Shown in pieces: positions 23,777-31,774 of a stretch of DNA of 32,680 nt (its first letter is position 1; each line of letters begins with the position of its first letter). Made by a program: the position numbers and the translations under genes. This DNA is from an uncultured Deferribacterales bacterium. Lineage in GTDB: Bacteria; Chrysiogenota; Deferribacteres; Deferribacterales; Mucispirillaceae. The stretch spans positions 1-32,680 of the forward strand of contig CANTXF010000062.1 in NCBI GenBank assembly GCA_947853665.1, given 5' to 3'. The notes beneath the pieces were generated by a model. That model had not been told where the DNA came from. It did not search any database and saw only the letters and a list, made by a program, of their open reading frames with translations.

Positions 23777-23912
23777 TTTCATAAGGCGGCGAAAATAATC
23801 CACCGCTTTCCGCTTTAAGCCTTCATAAGCAAAACCGCTTCGCAGATGGAACACGGCGGAGCGCGCCAGCCATTATCAGTAAATAAAGCCTTTAAGAGGC
23901 CGCCTTATGAAA
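23777..23912. repeat. 136-bp segment bounded by 14-bp perfect inverted repeats
   Basis: TTTCATAAGGCGGC (23777-23790) and its exact reverse complement (23899-23912) bound the convergent intergenic region. The right arm covers the stop codon and last codons of modD. The interior has no gene. It could be a small miniature-element-like insertion or a long-range hairpin serving both convergent genes. Confidence 0.55.
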
Positions 23913-24747
23913 CCGGCGTTATCTTTACCTTTATATCCACGGGCGCGGCATGGTAAGGCTTTGAGGTAACAAGCATATCCACTCCGCAGGCCGCGTACCG
24001 GCCGGCGTTTTCAAGATTTATGCCTCCGGTAGCAGAAACGAGTATATGGGGATAGCGTTTTTTAAGGCCGGAAACGCAGTTTTTCAGCTCATCAGGCCCG
24101 AATTTTTCACACTGAATAACGTCTGCTCCCAAAGCCGCAAAAAACTCCGCTTCATCCGGGTTTTCAGCCTCGGCTATTATCTTATGCTCGCAGAATTTAC
24201 TTTTAAGAAGTTTGAAACGTTCCTCGAAGCGGCAGCCGCAAAGCTCCCTGTGGGCTTTAAAAACAAGAGCGCTGTCGCTGAGCCCCAGCCTGTGCGGCAG
24301 ACCTCCTCCGGCCATAACCGCGTTAAGGGCCAGCTTTTTAGTGCCAGGCATCATTTTGCGGGTAGTGAGTATCTGAATATTTTTATTATATTTTCTGGCC
24401 TCAGAAACCATCTTTTCCGTAAAGGTGGCGATTCCGCCGCAGTATTCAAGCAGATTCTGACACACCTTCCAGGCCTTGTTAACGCCCTGCGCGCCGCCCT
24501 CCGCCTTAAGCAGCCTTTCGCCTTTGGCCGCCTGGCGGCCCGATTCCTTAAATTCCGATACGTCAAGCCCCAGCATAACGCATATACGCCCCGCTTCCTC
24601 CGTTCCGCTTACCGTTATATCCGAATTTTTCGTGAAAAACTCTATTTCCGCCCGGCATCGCAAATCCAGCCCGTCGGTGGTGATATCCATATACGGAACG
24701 TCCTCCTCTATCAGAAAAGCAAGCTCGGAATCGTTAAGCCGTATCAT
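23905..24747 (-). CDS. modD: ModD, quinolinate-phosphoribosyltransferase-like protein linked to molybdenum
   Basis: From the chosen ATG the product has 280 residues, in the usual ModD range. It begins MIRLNDSELAFLIEEDVPYM, then DITTDGL, the characteristic ModD/NadC opening. ILTTRKMMPGTKKLALNAVM and GGGLPHRLGLSDSALVFKAH correspond to the NadC active-site segments, with differences typical of ModD. The C-terminal HILVSATGGINLENAGRYAA is the conserved TIM-barrel phosphate region. A longer frame uses GTG at 24753; I chose the ATG two codons later because AGGCGG is then correctly spaced. ModD genes usually sit with molybdate ABC transporters; here the gene is alone but lies in the same window as a Mo-bisMGD enzyme. 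Its reaction is unproven in general. It is divergent from a cytochrome c gene. Confidence 0.87.
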   Translation of the reverse strand: MIRLNDSELAFLIEEDVPYMDITTDGLDLRCRAEIEFFTKNSDITVSGTEEAGRICVMLGLDVSEFKESGRQAAKGERLLKAEGGAQGVNKAWKVCQNLLEYCGGIATFTEKMVSEARKYNKNIQILTTRKMMPGTKKLALNAVMAGGGLPHRLGLSDSALVFKAHRELCGCRFEERFKLLKSKFCEHKIIAEAENPDEAEFFAALGADVIQCEKFGPDELKNCVSGLKKRYPHILVSATGGINLENAGRYAACGVDMLVTSKPYHAAPVDIKVKITPVS

Positions 24748-24888
24748 ATACACCCGCCTTATTATTTATTATTTTCAGTATGTTACGTTATATAAACCGG
24801 AAAGCGGCAAGTCAACGCAAAAAATAGACGCCGATTCTTACGTTGACAATAAAGCGGCCTATATTAAGCTGGAACAAAGGAGGAACGC

Positions 24889-25947
24889 ATGAAAAAAATT
24901 ACGGCATTAGCCGCTTTCGCGGCCGTTATAATAATATTTGCAGGCATAAACGTCAGGGCGGAATATAACCTTGGCAAATTCAAAGTCGGGCAAACCCTCA
25001 CAGACCCGGAAGGAGTGCTGTTTTTTAAAGAATACAGGTCGAGGCCGGAACAGCCATGGCCGGAAATAAAGCTTACGGAAAAAGACATCCCAAAAGGCCC
25101 CAGAGGCGAGATGATACGATACGCGGTAGACATACTCACAAATACGGAAAGCATAATCGGGCCTTACGGCAAGCTGAAATGGGGAGAGCCTGAGATAAAC
25201 TGCGTCGCCTGCCACATGGCGGATGAAAACGGGCTGCCGGGAACAAAAGAATACGCCCTGCCCTTTTTAAACCTGCTTAACGATTATCCTAAACTCGATA
25301 TAGAAACGATGAAAATCATAACGGTTACCGACAGGGTTCGCCAAATGGTTCACGGCGGCCCAAAATGGACGGACGACACAAAAGAGATGAAAGCCGTTAT
25401 GGAATATTTTAAATGGCTTAAGGAATCGTATAAAATTAAAAACGGAGTGCGTATCGACGGCACGTTCCTTATAAAAATGGACTTTCCCGACCGTCCGGCA
25501 AATCCTGTGTCCGGAGAAAAAATATATAAGGAAAACTGCGCCATGTGCCACGGGCCGGAAGGCAGGGGAAAGAAAAACCCGGGTTATGAAAAAGGAGCGG
25601 GCCACATATATCCGTCCCTGCTGGCGTGGCCTGACGGCGGCCATATGTCCATGATACCGTTCCTGGCGAGGTTCATATACCCTACCATGCCCCCAGGAGC
25701 CACGGCTTCAGACCCTATACTTACGCCGGGAGAAGCCATAGACGCGGCGGCGTATATAAATACCGGCTTTGCCAGAAATCCCATCCAGGGTTCCGAAAAC
25801 AGAGCCGGCATAGAAGCCGCCTATTCGAAGGCGCCATCCCTGAAGCCGGAATATTTCGCCGTGCCTCAGCAGATCCTTGACCCGAAGGAATATATAAAAA
25901 TTAAATACGGGCCATGGAAAAACCCGAACTTTTTTCCAGGAGAATAA
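24889..25947 (+). CDS. Periplasmic diheme cytochrome c, TsdA-like
   Basis: A 352-residue protein with a Sec signal peptide (about residues 1-24, cleavage near VRA/EY). Heme-c sites are C105-V-A-C108-H109 and C217-A-M-C220-H221. The second domain, with ENCAMCHGPEGRG, GGHMSMIPFLARFIYPTMPP and ILTPGEAIDAAAYI, matches the architecture of TsdA thiosulfate dehydrogenase/tetrathionate reductase, with M267 as a possible axial ligand. TsdA enzymes have a cysteine heme ligand in a C-x-x-R-S-M-N-G segment; the matching segment here reads DRVRQMVHGG and has no cysteine. A thiosulfate/tetrathionate function therefore should not be assumed; an electron-transfer diheme cytochrome is the safer call. A very good AAAGGAGG ribosome-binding site precedes the ATG and a strong terminator follows. 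Confidence 0.9.
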   Translation: MKKITALAAFAAVIIIFAGINVRAEYNLGKFKVGQTLTDPEGVLFFKEYRSRPEQPWPEIKLTEKDIPKGPRGEMIRYAVDILTNTESIIGPYGKLKWGEPEINCVACHMADENGLPGTKEYALPFLNLLNDYPKLDIETMKIITVTDRVRQMVHGGPKWTDDTKEMKAVMEYFKWLKESYKIKNGVRIDGTFLIKMDFPDRPANPVSGEKIYKENCAMCHGPEGRGKKNPGYEKGAGHIYPSLLAWPDGGHMSMIPFLARFIYPTMPPGATASDPILTPGEAIDAAAYINTGFARNPIQGSENRAGIEAAYSKAPSLKPEYFAVPQQILDPKEYIKIKYGPWKNPNFFPGE

Positions 25948-25955
25948 AAAATACC

Positions 25956-25982
25956 AATCCCCTCCCGCGAGGGGATTTTTTA
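25956..25982 (+). terminator. Intrinsic terminator after the diheme cytochrome gene
   Basis: AATCCCCT (25956-25963) and AGGGGATT (25970-25977) form a perfect 8-bp stem with loop CCCGCG, followed by a T run. It starts eight bases after the stop codon. Confidence 0.9.
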
Positions 25983-26011
25983 TTTCCGAATATAACACTT
26001 AAGGAGAATGT

Positions 26012-27751
26012 ATGTATTTGAAAAAAATGGCGGCACTGTTCGCTCTGACCTTATCGGCGGCTCTTTTTGGCTGCCACGGCGACGGCGGCGTCAATCCGGC
26101 AATATATCCGCCCGCCGCTCCGGAAAATATAAGCGTGCGCGGCGGAGACGGAACATTACTGGTCTCTTGGAGCCTTGCTGACGACGCGGAAAATTACGGA
26201 GTTTATATCTCCGAGCTGGAAAACGGCGATTACAGACCGGTACAGACCGTATTTGCCCCGGCTGTTACGATAACCGGCCTTAATAACGGCACCGCCTACT
26301 GGGTAAGGGTAAACGCGGTTAATCTGGGAGGATCAAGCTCTTTTTCGAAAGCGGTTTCCGGAACTCCTGACGCTTACGCGTCTTTGCCGAAAGGCCCTGC
26401 CGGGTTTACGGCCGAACCGGGGGACGGAAAAGCAATTCTGGCATGGTTACAATCAGAAAACGCGGAAAGCTACAATATTTACGTTTCCGAGGACAACGGA
26501 ATAAATTTCTCTTTCCTATACAACCTTACCGGGCTGTCATACACGGCAGAAAGCCTTATAAACGGAGATTCATACATATTTGCCGTAACGGCCTTGAACG
26601 GTGCCGGCGAAAGCGGCATGGCAAAATCCTCCCCGGTAATTCCGGCGGCTCCAGGCTATCCGCCCGCCGCTCCAGAAAATATGACCCTGTCTCCCGGAAA
26701 CGGAAAAATAACCGTGTCGTGGAGCCCTGTGGCGGGAGCGGAAGGCTATATAGTGTATGAAAGCGTTAATCCGGGAGGAATATTCTACCCTGCGGGCACC
26801 ACAAAAAGCACGGACTGCATGGTAGGCGGCCTTGTCAACGGCTCGCCCTACTGGTTTACCGTAACGGCAGTGAATAAAGCCGGAACCGGAGAACCGGCGG
26901 CTGTTCTGGAGGCCGTGCCGTCAAACCACGTAACCGTGCCTGATATAGTAAAGGGCGTAACGCTGACGGCCGGAGACGGAACGGTATATCTGGAATGGCG
27001 TCCGTCAGCAGGGGCGGAAAGCTATAACGTGTACCACGCGGAAGCGGAAAACGGCCCCTTCTCTCTGTTGGGAAACACGCCCGAAACAAGCTATGAAGCT
27101 TCCGGCCTTAAAAACGGCGTTACCCACTGGTTCAGAATAACGGCGCTAAACAACGCGGGAGAAAGCCCTGCCTCCGTATCCGTGTTCGCTTCAACGCGCG
27201 CGCCGGTTGCTCCGAAAGCTCCGGTCGGGATATACGTCAAATCCGCCGACAAGGCGGCCTACGTCTCATGGGCACCGGTTTTCGGAGCCGCTCTATATAA
27301 CGTTTATACGGCGTCTGCTGAAACGGGACCTTTTGTGAAAGCTGCTTCAAACGTTTCTTCTCCATATACGGCCTCGGGGCTTATAAACGGGAAGAAATAC
27401 TGGTTTACGGTAACGGCTGTAAACAATGCGGGAGAAAGTCCGCAAAGCGCGCCTGCGGGCGTTACGCCGGAAGTTCCTGCAAAGGCCCCTGCCGCGCCTT
27501 CCGCTCTTACGGCCTCCGCTGATAACGGCGCGATAATGCTTAAATGGAACCCTGTGCCCGGAACGTCGTGGTATAACGTATATATGAGCCAAAGCGAAAA
27601 AGGTATGTACATAAAAATACGCAGCGCCTCAGAAGCGTCGGAAACGATAGAGGGGCTTGAAGTTACCGGCCCAGTGTGGTTTAAAGTATCGGCGGAAAAC
27701 GCCGGAGGGGAAAGCCCCATGAGCGCTCCCGCCGCCGCATCGCTAAACTGA
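26012..27751 (+). CDS. Lipoprotein made of six fibronectin type III domains
   Basis: A 579-residue protein with a lipoprotein signal (ALTLSAALFGC, probable lipidated Cys21). After a short linker come six fibronectin type III domains of about 85-95 residues, the first at about 34-119, the second at 128-213 and the third from about 218. Each carries the pattern G-D/N-G...W...A-x-x-Y-x-V/I-Y and ends near NGxxYWFxVTAVNxxGES. Domains 1 and 3 both open with YPPAAPEN, pointing to internal duplication. No catalytic domain is seen, so a surface or periplasmic binding, spacer or adhesion role is likely. AAGGAG lies 5 bases before the ATG. Terminators upstream (25956) and downstream (27771) make it a single-gene unit. 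Confidence 0.92.
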   Translation: MYLKKMAALFALTLSAALFGCHGDGGVNPAIYPPAAPENISVRGGDGTLLVSWSLADDAENYGVYISELENGDYRPVQTVFAPAVTITGLNNGTAYWVRVNAVNLGGSSSFSKAVSGTPDAYASLPKGPAGFTAEPGDGKAILAWLQSENAESYNIYVSEDNGINFSFLYNLTGLSYTAESLINGDSYIFAVTALNGAGESGMAKSSPVIPAAPGYPPAAPENMTLSPGNGKITVSWSPVAGAEGYIVYESVNPGGIFYPAGTTKSTDCMVGGLVNGSPYWFTVTAVNKAGTGEPAAVLEAVPSNHVTVPDIVKGVTLTAGDGTVYLEWRPSAGAESYNVYHAEAENGPFSLLGNTPETSYEASGLKNGVTHWFRITALNNAGESPASVSVFASTRAPVAPKAPVGIYVKSADKAAYVSWAPVFGAALYNVYTASAETGPFVKAASNVSSPYTASGLINGKKYWFTVTAVNNAGESPQSAPAGVTPEVPAKAPAAPSALTASADNGAIMLKWNPVPGTSWYNVYMSQSEKGMYIKIRSASEASETIEGLEVTGPVWFKVSAENAGGESPMSAPAAASLN

Positions 27752-27770
27752 AAAATAAAGCGGGCTTTAT

Positions 27771-27799
27771 AAAAACCGGGCGGCAGCGCCCGGTTTTTT
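27771..27799 (+). terminator. Intrinsic terminator after the fibronectin-domain gene
   Basis: AAAACCGGGCG (27772-27782) and CGCCCGGTTTT (27787-27797) form an 11-bp perfect stem with loop GCAG, continuing into more T. The A-rich left side could also terminate minus-strand transcripts. Confidence 0.9.
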
Positions 27800-27890
27800 A
27801 ACATACGGTCCTTAAAGACGGTTATTGTATATCACGGGCGGATGTGCTATTTTCGCCGTTGAATTTTTCAAACCGGAGGCTCCGACCACC

Positions 27891-28919
27891 ATGAAATCCG
27901 CCTGCGCGGCGCTTTTCTTATTTTTACTTACGGGATCCGCATGGGCCGGGGAAAGCGTAACGCCCTACGAAAAAAGAAGCCTGTCCGTAATAAGCGACAA
28001 CGACGCTTATTCCAGCTCCTGGCGGGATATGTATTACACAGCGGGCAACAGACTCGTATATACTGACAGAGAGCGGGATTATTGCGGCGAAAAAACGGCT
28101 TACGAAAAGGATTCGTCATTCAAATGCTCCGCTCTGCGGCCTCTCGGCATGATAAGCCTGCTGAAAGGCCCCAAGGCAACTAAATGGGATATAGCCCTGG
28201 CTCAGGAAATATATACTCCGAAAAATGAAAACGCTCCGGCGGAAGGAATACAGGATTATCCTTACGCAGGGCTGCTTTATATATCCGCCGGTCTTACTCA
28301 CAGAAACAAAAACACGGAAGAAAGGCTTAAACTCCTGGCAGGTGTGGCGGGCCCCGCCGCAATGGCCGAACAAACTCAGAAATTTATACACTCCTTTTTG
28401 GGAATAGGCAGAAAAATGCCCGGTTGGGACAGCCAGATGAATAACGAACCCGTGGCAAATCTGTACTACCGGATAACAAAAAAATATTTCCTCCTAGAAC
28501 ACTCCGGTCTGGGTGCGGATATTTTGCCGTCCGCCTCGGCGGCTTTCGGAAACGCGGACATATACATTGCTATGTCAGGGCGGATACGGCTCGGCTATAA
28601 TCTGGACGGGGATTTCGGCGTTTCGTCGGACGACGGCCCGGCAGATTCGTCAACGCCCCACGACGACGGGTTCGGTATCTATATTTTTGCCGGAGCCACA
28701 GGAAAATACGTTATCAGAAACATAATAATAAACGGAAATACTTTCGGCCACGGCTCGGGCCTTCATATGGAAAACCTTACTTACGGGTTTGAAATCGGTG
28801 CGGCGGTATTATTTAAAGGAACAAGAATAAGCTATACCTTTAACCGCCGCAGCCGGGAGTTTTCGTCCCAGTCCTCTCACTCGGAATTCGCGTCGATAGC
28901 AGTTCAGATCGCCTTCTGA
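27891..28919 (+). CDS. LpxR-like lipid A deacylase family outer-membrane protein (DUF2219)
   Basis: From the chosen start the product has 342 residues with a Sec signal peptide (MKSACAALFLFLLTGSAWAG). The longer frame opens with TTG at 27825 and would hide the signal; I chose the ATG at 27891, preceded by GGAGG. The mature protein opens with SLSVISDNDAY and then DMYYTAGNRLVYT, and continues with DYPYAGLLYISAGLTHRN and GWDSQMNNEP, the family signature of LpxR. Catalytic-type residues by analogy are N37, D38, T50 and H137. LpxR is a 12-strand calcium-dependent barrel that removes the 3'-acyloxyacyl chain of lipid A; alternating strands and the terminal phenylalanine (VQIAF) fit an outer-membrane barrel. 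Activity in this organism is inferred only from the motifs. Confidence 0.87.
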   Translation: MKSACAALFLFLLTGSAWAGESVTPYEKRSLSVISDNDAYSSSWRDMYYTAGNRLVYTDRERDYCGEKTAYEKDSSFKCSALRPLGMISLLKGPKATKWDIALAQEIYTPKNENAPAEGIQDYPYAGLLYISAGLTHRNKNTEERLKLLAGVAGPAAMAEQTQKFIHSFLGIGRKMPGWDSQMNNEPVANLYYRITKKYFLLEHSGLGADILPSASAAFGNADIYIAMSGRIRLGYNLDGDFGVSSDDGPADSSTPHDDGFGIYIFAGATGKYVIRNIIINGNTFGHGSGLHMENLTYGFEIGAAVLFKGTRISYTFNRRSREFSSQSSHSEFASIAVQIAF

Positions 28920-28940
28920 CAGGCAAAGGCGCGAAACGCA

Positions 28941-28980
28941 TAAAAAAATCCGGCGCCGAAACGCCGGATTAATAGATTTT
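28941..28980. terminator. Bidirectional terminator between convergent genes
   Basis: AATCCGGCG (28947-28955) and CGCCGGATT (28962-28970) form a perfect 9-bp stem with loop CCGAAA. Seven A flank it on the left, giving a T tract for the minus-strand cytochrome transcript; on the plus strand the following ATAGATTTTTT gives a weaker signal for the LpxR-like gene. Confidence 0.85.
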
Positions 28981-28995
28981 TTAAGAAAAAACCTT

Positions 28996-30156
28996 TTATC
29001 TGAATTTCTTAACGTCCGCCGGAGTTATCTTTACAGCCGGGTTGCCGAACCGACCCGTTACGAAAGAGGCTATTGCGGCTATTTCTCCGTCGTCAAGCTC
29101 GCCGGAAAAAGCGGGCATAAAAGCGGTTTTACCGCCGTAAGTACGCTCCGTGCCGTTTAATATCACCATAATAAGGTTATTGGGCTCCGAAGCTCCCACC
29201 GTTGAATTATGGGTCAATGAAGGAAATCCGCCTACAGCCGCAGAATCGTTCCCCTCTCCCGTAAAGCCGTGGCAGGAAGCGCAGTATCCGTTATAAAGGA
29301 CGGCTCCGTCCTTATCCTCCGGCTTATCGAGGCGCACCATGGCTTTTCTCAGGGAATTGACACCGTCATAAGGCTCTCCCCATTCAAAACGGGCTTTCTC
29401 CTCCCCTCCGCCGTAAGGGGCGGCGCTTTTAAGATACACGGCGACAGCCTTTCTGTCGCTATCGCTCAGAAGCCCGGAAGAAACCTCCACGAAAAGCCCC
29501 ATGCCGGATATGGCGTTTCCCTTTCCGGGCACCACGCCGTCTTTAAGATATTTTTCTATATCCTCCGAGCTCCATTTGCCTATCCCGGCCGCCGGGTCGG
29601 AAGTGATATTGTAAGCAGTCCATTCCGTTTCATAAACCCCGCCGGAAAGCGGCTTTCCGCCTTCCTCAGGGGAATGGCAAGCCCCGCATCGGCCCAAAGC
29701 CTCAACGAGATACATGCCGCGGTTATACTGAGGGGTTTTGGAGGTATCCTCCTTAAATGGGGAAGCGGCGGGAAGCGCTCCGCCTACCGATATTTTTTCG
29801 CCCGGAAAGGCGGTTTTCATATAATATTCGTACAGCTTAACCGTGTCTCCGTCCGTAATGCGGGCGTAATATTTCCACGGCATAATATCGCCCATATCGG
29901 AGCCGTCGGGAAGCTTGCCCTGACGCAGGGCGGAAGCGAACTGGGCTTCCGTAAGAGCTTCGGTGTTCAGGGGTATTTTGCCGGAATCGTCATCACCGGA
30001 AGTCAGGGAATGACATTCGGCGCAGCCTGCCGCCGCATAGAGATATTCGGGCGTATCAGACGCGGTTTTTTCCTTTTTACCGCAGCCGCAAACGAAAACC
30101 AACATAGCTAGAACCGCGCCGTATAACGCGATATGGCGTTTTTTATGGAATATCAT
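28996..30156 (-). CDS. Triheme cytochrome c lipoprotein, subunit of an FAD dehydrogenase complex
   Basis: A 386-residue protein with a lipoprotein-type signal (AMLVFVCGCG). Three heme-c motifs, C45-AE-C48-H, C157-GA-C160-H and C292-AS-C295-H, sit in three cytochrome domains of about 110-130 residues. RGMYLVEALGRCGACHSPEE followed by TAYNITSDPAAGIGKWSSED is the hallmark of the cytochrome subunit of gluconate, sorbitol and alcohol dehydrogenases. It should take electrons from the flavoprotein and pass them to quinone or other periplasmic carriers. It is somewhat shorter than typical family members (about 430-480), mainly at the C-terminus, which usually has a membrane-binding segment; here the lipid anchor may replace it. 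It is the last gene of the operon, 10 bases after the flavoprotein. Confidence 0.9.
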   Translation of the reverse strand: MIFHKKRHIALYGAVLAMLVFVCGCGKKEKTASDTPEYLYAAAGCAECHSLTSGDDDSGKIPLNTEALTEAQFASALRQGKLPDGSDMGDIMPWKYYARITDGDTVKLYEYYMKTAFPGEKISVGGALPAASPFKEDTSKTPQYNRGMYLVEALGRCGACHSPEEGGKPLSGGVYETEWTAYNITSDPAAGIGKWSSEDIEKYLKDGVVPGKGNAISGMGLFVEVSSGLLSDSDRKAVAVYLKSAAPYGGGEEKARFEWGEPYDGVNSLRKAMVRLDKPEDKDGAVLYNGYCASCHGFTGEGNDSAAVGGFPSLTHNSTVGASEPNNLIMVILNGTERTYGGKTAFMPAFSGELDDGEIAAIASFVTGRFGNPAVKITPADVKKFR

Positions 30157-30166
30157 TAATCTCTCC

Positions 30167-31771
30167 TTACCCTTTCGCGGTTTCTTTTAAAAGAGCGTCC
30201 GCAAGACGCAGGCACAGGGCGCTTATCGTAAGGGTGGAATTTACCGTTCCGGCGCTCGCCATAACGCTGCCCGACGCTATAAAAAGATTGGGATGGTCGT
30301 GGGTTCTCAAATCCCTGTCCACTACGGAATCCTTAGGGTCGTCGCCCATTATCGTAGTTCCCATCATGTGGTTGTTGTTCATATAGGAATCCGTATAGGC
30401 TATCTCCGTGCCGCCGAAAATTTCCGCCAGCTTTCCGAAATGCCCTCTGGTAAAAGCCGCCCCTTTATCCACATAATCGTCTATGGAATAATGTATCTCC
30501 GGATAGGGAATACCCAGAACGTCCTTAAAGCTTCCGCTTACAGTAACTCTGTTTTCCGGCCTGGGAAGAATATCGAACATACTGTTGAAAATAACCCAGC
30601 GGGAGGCGTAATCCCTTATCATGGAGTTTAGCTTCTCGCCGTAGATACCTTTCGACAGGAGATATTCCGTTATACCTCTGGCGGAGGAATAATTGCCCAG
30701 GTTTATTTTTACGGCCGCCCTTTCCTTCCTGAAATCGCCGTCGCAGAAATCCGGAATACAGCTTGCCCTCATAGGCCCCCGCCCCGGATACATGGGCTCT
30801 TTGGAGAGAAAACGCACGCTTGTTCCAGGATGGTCCATAAGGTTGCGCCCCACCTGGCCGGAAGAGTTGGCCATGCCGTCAGGATATTTCGAACTGGCGG
30901 AAATAAGCAGCAGCTTGGGGATCTCTATGGCGTTGGCGGCAAGAACGAATATCTTTCCTTTGACCCTGTGAGACGAACCGTCCGGCGTTTTGTATAAAAC
31001 GGCGCTTATACGGCCCTTATTGTCGTGCTCTATCTTATAAACAACGCAGTTTTCATGTATAACCGCCCCGGCCTTCTCCGCCTTTCTTACGGCCGTTTCC
31101 CCGGTATATTGGGCTTCTATGGGACATATAGGCATACAGTTGCTGTTCCCCGCGCAGGCGGGCCTTCCGTCGAAGGGTCTGGTGTTTCTGGCCACAGGCT
31201 CTGTTATAAGATTATAACCGGAAGGCTTTATGGTATCTCCAACCTTTTTGTCAAAGGAAGGAAGAGCCATAGCCGGATTGGGAAAAGGCTTGGACCTGGG
31301 AGCGGGCCAGCCTTCTTCCGGGCCTCCGACGCCCATCTCGACTTCCGCCTCATAATAGTAAGGCTCAAGCTCGTCGTATGTAACGGCCCAATCTCTGCCA
31401 ACTCCGTATTTAGATTTCATGATGAAATCGCTGGGGAGCATACGCCATGCCATACCGGCCCAGTGCCACAGGGTTCCGCCCACCATACGCATATATCCCG
31501 CCGGATATCCGTGAGGCCCCGCCTGAACGGGATAATTATTACTCGGCGAATATTGGGGATGAATGGCGTATGGCGCGGGAGGATAAGGCGACTGGAAATC
31601 TCCCTTATAGGGGGAGTTCCTGAAATTTTCCACAATGTGTGATCTGGTTACCCTAGGCCCGGCCTCAAGTATAAGCACATCCGCCCCTTTTGCCGCCAGT
31701 CTTGAGCCTATAAGACACCCGGACACACCGGAGCCGACAATGACCACGTCGGCGGAATTTTTTTCATTCAT
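30167..31771 (-). CDS. GMC-family FAD dehydrogenase, catalytic subunit (gluconate/sorbitol/glucose dehydrogenase type)
   Basis: A 534-residue flavoprotein. The FAD-binding Rossmann motif is GSGVSG (13-18) with DVLILEAGP after it. The conserved MVGGTLWHWAGMAWRM segment (about 96-111) and the C-x5-C-x3-C motif C206/C212/C216 (CAGNSNCMPICP), which holds a [3Fe-4S] cluster in related FAD-dependent glucose dehydrogenases, are intact. The catalytic pair is probably H468 (NNNHMMG) and N511 (AGTVNSTLT). It has no signal peptide; export is expected with the Tat-signal small subunit encoded just upstream. The enzyme oxidises a sugar acid, polyol or aldose in the periplasm; the exact substrate is not predictable. 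Short spacings (3 and 10 bases) tie all three subunits into one operon. Confidence 0.92.
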   Translation of the reverse strand: MNEKNSADVVIVGSGVSGCLIGSRLAAKGADVLILEAGPRVTRSHIVENFRNSPYKGDFQSPYPPAPYAIHPQYSPSNNYPVQAGPHGYPAGYMRMVGGTLWHWAGMAWRMLPSDFIMKSKYGVGRDWAVTYDELEPYYYEAEVEMGVGGPEEGWPAPRSKPFPNPAMALPSFDKKVGDTIKPSGYNLITEPVARNTRPFDGRPACAGNSNCMPICPIEAQYTGETAVRKAEKAGAVIHENCVVYKIEHDNKGRISAVLYKTPDGSSHRVKGKIFVLAANAIEIPKLLLISASSKYPDGMANSSGQVGRNLMDHPGTSVRFLSKEPMYPGRGPMRASCIPDFCDGDFRKERAAVKINLGNYSSARGITEYLLSKGIYGEKLNSMIRDYASRWVIFNSMFDILPRPENRVTVSGSFKDVLGIPYPEIHYSIDDYVDKGAAFTRGHFGKLAEIFGGTEIAYTDSYMNNNHMMGTTIMGDDPKDSVVDRDLRTHDHPNLFIASGSVMASAGTVNSTLTISALCLRLADALLKETAKG

Positions 31772-31774
31772 CTA

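Noticed and set aside
24046-24795. Plus-strand frame of 249 codons
   Set aside because: It is antisense to modD and has no recognisable motif.
24843-24848. TTGACA as a -35 box upstream of the diheme cytochrome gene
   Set aside because: It is a perfect -35 match, but no acceptable -10 box lies 16-18 bases downstream; TATATT follows after only 11 bases.
24889-25947. Calling the diheme cytochrome a thiosulfate dehydrogenase
   Set aside because: The architecture is similar, but the diagnostic cysteine heme ligand is not present.
27825-27890. Longer N-terminus of the LpxR-like protein from a TTG at 27825
   Set aside because: The internal ATG at 27891 directly begins a classical signal peptide and follows GGAGG.
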